From NCBI GenBank assembly GCA_035353175.1, contig DAOPZC010000016.1, positions 13,044-77,043 of the forward strand: a DNA stretch of 64,000 nt. Direction: 5' to 3'. A program made the position numbers and the translations under genes. How positions within the stretch are numbered: the first letter of the stretch is position 1; every line of letters begins with the position of its first letter. The notes beneath the pieces were generated by a model that saw only the letters and a list, made by a program, of their open reading frames with translations, was not told where the DNA came from and did not search any database. The stretch is from DAOPZC01 sp035353175. Lineage in GTDB: Bacteria > Verrucomicrobiota > Kiritimatiellia > RFP12 > UBA1067. Shown one piece after another: positions 61,251-64,000 of this stretch.

Positions 61251-61632
61251 CTCGCAGGTAACCGGCGCCGCGCATGGACTCCAGACAGGCTTCAAGCGCA
61301 AGCCTCGCCTTGCCGCCCTCCGCAAGCCTGCTCCTGAAATGCACCAGCGTCGTGGGGTGGAACGCCGGGACGTCGCCGAGGGCGAGCCGCCACCTCGCGT
61401 CGTACAGGCAGGCCTCGGCGCAGGCACGGTCGGGAAGCCTCGCCATGATCTGCAGGACTGTCACGGCCATGAGGGCGACCGGGTCGGTCTCGGGGCGGCC
61501 CATCACGGGGGAATACATCGCCTCGATGTCGAGCCTGCGCCTTTCGAGGGACGGGAGCACCCGGTCCCGCATGAGCGCGTAAGGTCTCGCTGCGGGCGAC
61601 GCGCCGTCTATTTCAACGGAAATGATATTCAT
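61222..61632 (-). CDS. Transposase N-terminal fragment (IS5/IS1182-type, DUF772)
   Basis: 136 aa corresponding to the DUF772 N-terminal domain: RVLPSLERRRLDIEAMYSP, GRPETDPVALMAVTVLQIM, ACLYDARWRLALGDVPAFHPTTLVHFRSRL. Full-length relatives go on for ~250-400 residues with a DDE catalytic domain, which is absent; the frame ends in the 29-bp repeat. It is therefore not a working transposase alone. DNA binding might remain. ATG 61632 lies just after the minus-strand promoter in the palindrome; ATG 61641 is an alternative. Confidence 0.75.
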   Translation of the reverse strand: MNIISVEIDGASPAARPYALMRDRVLPSLERRRLDIEAMYSPVMGRPETDPVALMAVTVLQIMARLPDRACAEACLYDARWRLALGDVPAFHPTTLVHFRSRLAEGGKARLALEACLESMRGAGYLRARNRIVFRH

Positions 61633-61670
61633 GCTTGACATGATATAGCCTATAGGCTATATCATCAAGC
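61633..61670. promoter_or_regulatory. Large palindrome with divergent promoters
   Basis: A 24-bp perfect palindrome (61641-61664; half-site TGATATAGCCTA) is extended by GCTTGA / TCAAGC arms. Plus strand: TTGACA (61635-61640), 17-nt spacer, TATATC (61658-61663). Minus strand: TTGATG (61668-61663), 17-nt spacer, TATCAT (61645-61640). A natural operator for the dimeric AbrB-like product, repressing both genes. Confidence 0.65.
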
Positions 61671-61684
61671 CGAAAGGGAAAGCC

Positions 61685-61918
61685 ATGTCAAAGAAAGAGA
61701 CCTTAAAGAATGAAAGCGCGGCGTCCTACCCGCTGAAAATCCAGGCGATACGCACGAAGGGACAGAATGTCCGTTTCTTCGTGTACATCCCGATGCCGCT
61801 GGCGGCGGCCATCGGCGTGGAGGTCGGAGAGGAGGTGTCGTGGGAGTTGCTTGCGCGGGATGAGCTTCACCTCGTGCGCAGCTCTCCGCCACCGGCGAAA
61901 ACGAAAAGGCGCGCCTGA
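61685..61918 (+). CDS. AbrB/MazE-type small DNA-binding protein
   Basis: 77 aa. Residues ~20-62 fit the swapped-hairpin SpoVT-AbrB fold: IQAIRTKGQNVRFFVYIPMP, LAAAIGVEVGEEVSWELL, DELHLVR. The tail (SSPPPAKTKRRA) is basic. Good AGGGA site before the ATG. It diverges from the transposase fragment across a large palindrome that spans both promoters, so autoregulation is likely. No MazF-like toxin gene follows; a plain antitoxin role is not supported. Confidence 0.8.
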   Translation: MSKKETLKNESAASYPLKIQAIRTKGQNVRFFVYIPMPLAAAIGVEVGEEVSWELLARDELHLVRSSPPPAKTKRRA

Positions 61919-61952
61919 CGGCACGCCAATTATGGCAGTTAGTATCGAAGTC

Positions 61953-61983
61953 GTCGGTCAGCTTGACGGATCGCCGACTTTTT
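61953..61983 (+). terminator. Possible terminator after the AbrB-like gene
   Basis: GTCGG (61953-61957) and CCGAC (61974-61978) form a short stem followed by TTTTT (61979-61983). Stem is weak. Confidence 0.35.
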
Positions 61984-61992
61984 CAGCGCAAC

Positions 61993-62021
61993 CTAATGTC
62001 TAAATACGCCCCTATTCCGCG
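61993..62021. repeat. 29-bp direct repeat, right copy
   Basis: Same as 61222-61250 except for the 3 central bases. Encodes the C-terminal end of the esterase on the minus strand in a different frame from the left copy. Confidence 0.75.
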
Positions 62022-62890
62022 CGAGGTTGCTCCTTGCGCTTCACAAGGGATTGCGAAAACATCCACTGGAAGACGTTGGGATCTCTGTAGACCGGCTTGG
62101 GGTCGTGCTCCATTCCTTCACAAACGCTGTACTTCACGATCTCGATTCCGTCTTTTGCCAGGGTCTTGGTCACTCGTTTGAACCCGATGACACCCTCGTC
62201 AGTCACGGTCGTCTCGGTAGCGCCCTTGTTAAGCGGGTGTTTCTTGAGATTCTCGTAGGCCTCATGCGCCACCTTGAGCCGCAAGCTGGAATCCTTCGTG
62301 CCGATGTGAATCCAGAGCGACGTCGCGGTGACCGCTGGATCCGGAAGAACAGTCTCGCTCTGTCCCGCCACGCGGTTGATGGCGGCAAACAGCTTGCCTT
62401 TCTTGAGGAAGCCGCGAACCAGCTTATAGCTGCCGGAGCCGCCTGCTGAGAAGCCGGTCAGATAGACGCGATCCAGGTCAATCCGCATGCCCTGCGCGAC
62501 GGCGACATCAAGGACGTCAGACAGCGTTTCTCCGGCAGCTTCGGAGTCCTGCTGATACTCAAGGAAGAACGCGGGATACCGGGCTCGAATCTCGTCCGTG
62601 AACGCATAACCCTCTCCCCAGCACCCGTTGACGACGATGGGATAGCGTCGCTTGCTGTTTTCAGGCCTGTTGTATCCGTAGGGCGTGGACACCGTCAGGT
62701 CCTTGCCGGGAATGTCCACCTTTCGCGGAACATCCGCCGGCGTAAAGGCCGCCTTCGCGCTCTGGCAGGCTTTGGCGTCATCGACGGCCATGCGCTCTCC
62801 TGCCGCGGCCCTCAGGTCGCTTGTGCACGCCAGTAAGAGTGTGGAAACCAGCACCGCGTTCCAACAGCGATTCACTCCGATGGTGGTCAT
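62012..62890 (-). CDS. Secreted alpha/beta-hydrolase esterase
   Basis: 292-aa exported esterase of the polyhydroxybutyrate-depolymerase/feruloyl-esterase-like group. N-terminus MTTIGVNRCWNAVLVSTLLLAC could be a lipoprotein signal. Nucleophile Ser in LTGFSAGGSGSY (~147); later candidate Asp in HIGTKDSSLRL (~208) and His in GMEHDPKP (~268). The YPIVVNGCWGEGYAF segment would form the oxyanion region. ATG 62890 has AAGGAG at 8 nt. The stop lies inside the right 29-bp repeat, so the last residues may have been replaced by recombination. Substrate unknown; cleaving acyl or feruloyl groups from plant glycans is an inference. Confidence 0.82.
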   Translation of the reverse strand: MTTIGVNRCWNAVLVSTLLLACTSDLRAAAGERMAVDDAKACQSAKAAFTPADVPRKVDIPGKDLTVSTPYGYNRPENSKRRYPIVVNGCWGEGYAFTDEIRARYPAFFLEYQQDSEAAGETLSDVLDVAVAQGMRIDLDRVYLTGFSAGGSGSYKLVRGFLKKGKLFAAINRVAGQSETVLPDPAVTATSLWIHIGTKDSSLRLKVAHEAYENLKKHPLNKGATETTVTDEGVIGFKRVTKTLAKDGIEIVKYSVCEGMEHDPKPVYRDPNVFQWMFSQSLVKRKEQPRAE

Positions 62891-63040
62891 GAACGAAGCT
62901 CCTTCTCTCTCACCCGCGCCCACATTTCCGGCCGATTTTACCTTGCCGCTTGGAAAACGGCCACAGCATACGTCTTCTGAGGCCCGCCGTCAACGCCATC
63001 AACGCCGAGCGGGGAAAACACGTCCTGCCCGTCCACCAAC

Positions 63041-63072
63041 TTGTCAAGCCCTCAGCCGAAATGTGCTATATT
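63041..63072 (+). promoter_or_regulatory. Possible promoter of the cysteine-rich secreted protein
   Basis: TTGTCA (63041-63046) and an extended -10, TGCTATATT (TATATT at 63067-63072), 20 nt apart, which is long. AGGGAG precedes the ATG. Confidence 0.3.
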
Positions 63073-63080
63073 AGGGAGCC

Positions 63081-63761
63081 ATGAAAGCAGTCATGGCGGG
63101 ACTATTATCTTTGGCGGTTTGCCTGAGCGGCGCAGCAGCTGCGGATCTGCCCTCTCCTCCTTTTGGCCAAGAGGTCGAGGGCCGGCTTGTCGCGACACAT
63201 ACGATCTACATCTCAATAACAGGGTGTGTGACGGGGGATTTCGTTACGGCTTGCCATATATTTCAGAGCACCAACGTCCTTACTCGGATCGATGCCGCTT
63301 ATAAAGCCCAGCTGCCGAAGGGCGAGAAATCGGATTTTACGATCCAGAGCACGACCAATGGGCACTTCTATTGCATCAACATGAGCAAGGAGCGTTCCGA
63401 ACTCTATGATGTCTGCTGCCGGGGCGGGGCGAATTCGAACTATTTCGAACGGGTCATGTATGTTCAGGGAGAGCGCAACTTTGGGATGTTTGAATCGTTG
63501 CTGGCGATGCGAATATTCCCCGCCAAGGGCACCGCCGCGAACGTCTTGACGTACGAGGCTGATGTGTATGTGTATCCGCATTGCATGGCGCTGAGAATTT
63601 TCCTGAAAATTTGTCCCGGCGTGAAACGCTATTTCCGAAGAGAGGCGGAAGAAATGGAGTGTATCATGACGGGGGTCTTTGGTCGTCTGATGAAGAGTCA
63701 AGGGGGCGTAATTGGACATTGCAAACGGACGGCATCCTCTACGAACCAAGACGAAAAATAG
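63081..63761 (+). CDS. Cysteine-rich secreted protein of unknown function
   Basis: 226 aa. Sec signal (VMAGLLSLAVCLSGAAAA), mature start ADLPSPPFGQEVEGR. The mature part has ten cysteines (e.g. ITGCVTGDFVTACHIF, YDVCCRGGANSN, YPHCMALRIFLKICPG), so disulfides are likely. I recognise no family. Its base composition is lower in GC than most of the window. It stands alone, 190 nt from the divergent esterase gene, with AGGGAG close before the ATG. Confidence 0.7.
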   Translation: MKAVMAGLLSLAVCLSGAAAADLPSPPFGQEVEGRLVATHTIYISITGCVTGDFVTACHIFQSTNVLTRIDAAYKAQLPKGEKSDFTIQSTTNGHFYCINMSKERSELYDVCCRGGANSNYFERVMYVQGERNFGMFESLLAMRIFPAKGTAANVLTYEADVYVYPHCMALRIFLKICPGVKRYFRREAEEMECIMTGVFGRLMKSQGGVIGHCKRTASSTNQDEK

Positions 63762-64000
63762 CCATTTCACATCCCTTACGAATACCTTCGTCAATCGCTT
63801 CATACCGGCACACGTTCATTCTCACGATGATCACCCGCCATGGACCGACCCTTTTCCTCTTGCGGTTGTCCTTTCGTTAGAACGCATCTTTCACGGCATG
63901 ATGTTATCATTAATCTTTGATGCATTCAATGTTGCGATATGTCCGCAATTGCTTATGCACTTGACTAAGGTTCTTTCAAATCGGCCAATGATTCCGGGTT
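63762..64000. other. 239-nt window end, no gene seen
   Basis: More AT-rich than the rest; no open frame with coding character, RNA gene or clear repeat was found. It may contain the upstream region of a gene beyond the window. Confidence 0.5.

Larger units (their letters stand above)
61222..62021. mobile_element. Compact repeat-bounded unit with transposase fragment and AbrB-like gene
   Basis: Bounded by direct repeats (61222-61250 and 61993-62021; 26 of 29 identical). Inside are a transposase N-terminal fragment and an AbrB-like gene, divergent from a large palindrome. The left repeat encodes the last residues of the transposase fragment, the right one the last residues of the neighbouring esterase. 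It may be a remnant or a non-autonomous element; movement is inferred, not shown. Confidence 0.4.

Noticed and set aside
61685..61918. Antitoxin of a toxin-antitoxin pair
   Set aside because: The AbrB-like fold fits MazE, but no toxin-like gene is adjacent; the neighbour is a transposase fragment.
61222..62021. Integron cassette with attC site at the 29-bp repeats
   Set aside because: No GTTRRRY core or folded attC arrangement and no integrase gene.

Overview
The window is GC-rich and densely packed, and it looks like chromosomal DNA from an uncultured anaerobic polysaccharide degrader of the PVC superphylum, most likely Kiritimatiellota or a close Verrucomicrobia/Lentisphaerae relative. This is inferred from gene content: very large secreted LamG and 'autotransporter-associated beta-strand' proteins, many secreted GH-A clan hydrolases, a XylR-type AraC regulator, Tat-exported phosphoesterases and iron-sulfur proteins, QueH, and a bacterial EndoQ-like gene. 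No rRNA, tRNA or CRISPR array was seen.

Region 1 (1-31.7 kb) is a carbohydrate-utilisation locus. A frameshifted LamG gene (1-2109, minus, runs off the window) is divergent from a XylR-like activator (2326-3507). A long minus-strand series then runs from 24351 down to 3600: GH2-like protein, three-LamG protein, two metallophosphoesterases, a 1052-aa GH-A protein, a methyltransferase, GH13, GH10 and a GH5-like enzyme with an internal carbohydrate-binding module. Beyond it lie a GH50-like lipoprotein (plus), a GH42-like protein and a paralogue of the GH5-like enzyme (both minus). The same inverted repeat (CGCAAAA, 10-11 nt, TTTTGCG) occurs at 2257, 9081 and 31740, upstream of xylR/LamG, the GH13-GH10-GH5 operon and the paralogue. 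It is the best candidate for the XylR-like regulator's operator.

Region 2 (31.8-43.5 kb) has housekeeping genes on plus (pyrC, purine nucleoside phosphorylase, nspC). Convergent to them is a four-gene minus operon: a 1914-aa secreted protein, a stand-alone lipoyl/E3-binding protein, a short-chain dehydrogenase and a polytopic membrane protein.

Region 3 (43.7-56.3 kb) is on plus: polA, a Tat ferredoxin coupled to a NapH-type membrane ferredoxin, a GH50-like protein, cmk coupled to a 39-aa membrane peptide, a DUF362 protein, a NapH/NapG-type fusion, an EndoQ-like endonuclease whose coding sequence carries an 11-copy heptanucleotide array, and queH.

Region 4 (56.4-64 kb) is rich in repeats: a beta-strand repeat protein, a CE7 acetyl-esterase flanked by long palindromic repeats, a compact unit with a transposase fragment and an AbrB-like gene diverging from a near-perfect palindrome and bounded by 29-bp direct repeats, a secreted esterase and an unrecognised cysteine-rich secreted protein.

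Three window-wide themes stand out: (a) several start codons sit 6-10 nt after a good -10 box, suggesting leaderless transcripts; (b) REP-like palindromes with an adjoining GTRG tetranucleotide, one inside a coding region; (c) degenerate heptanucleotide arrays at four places.
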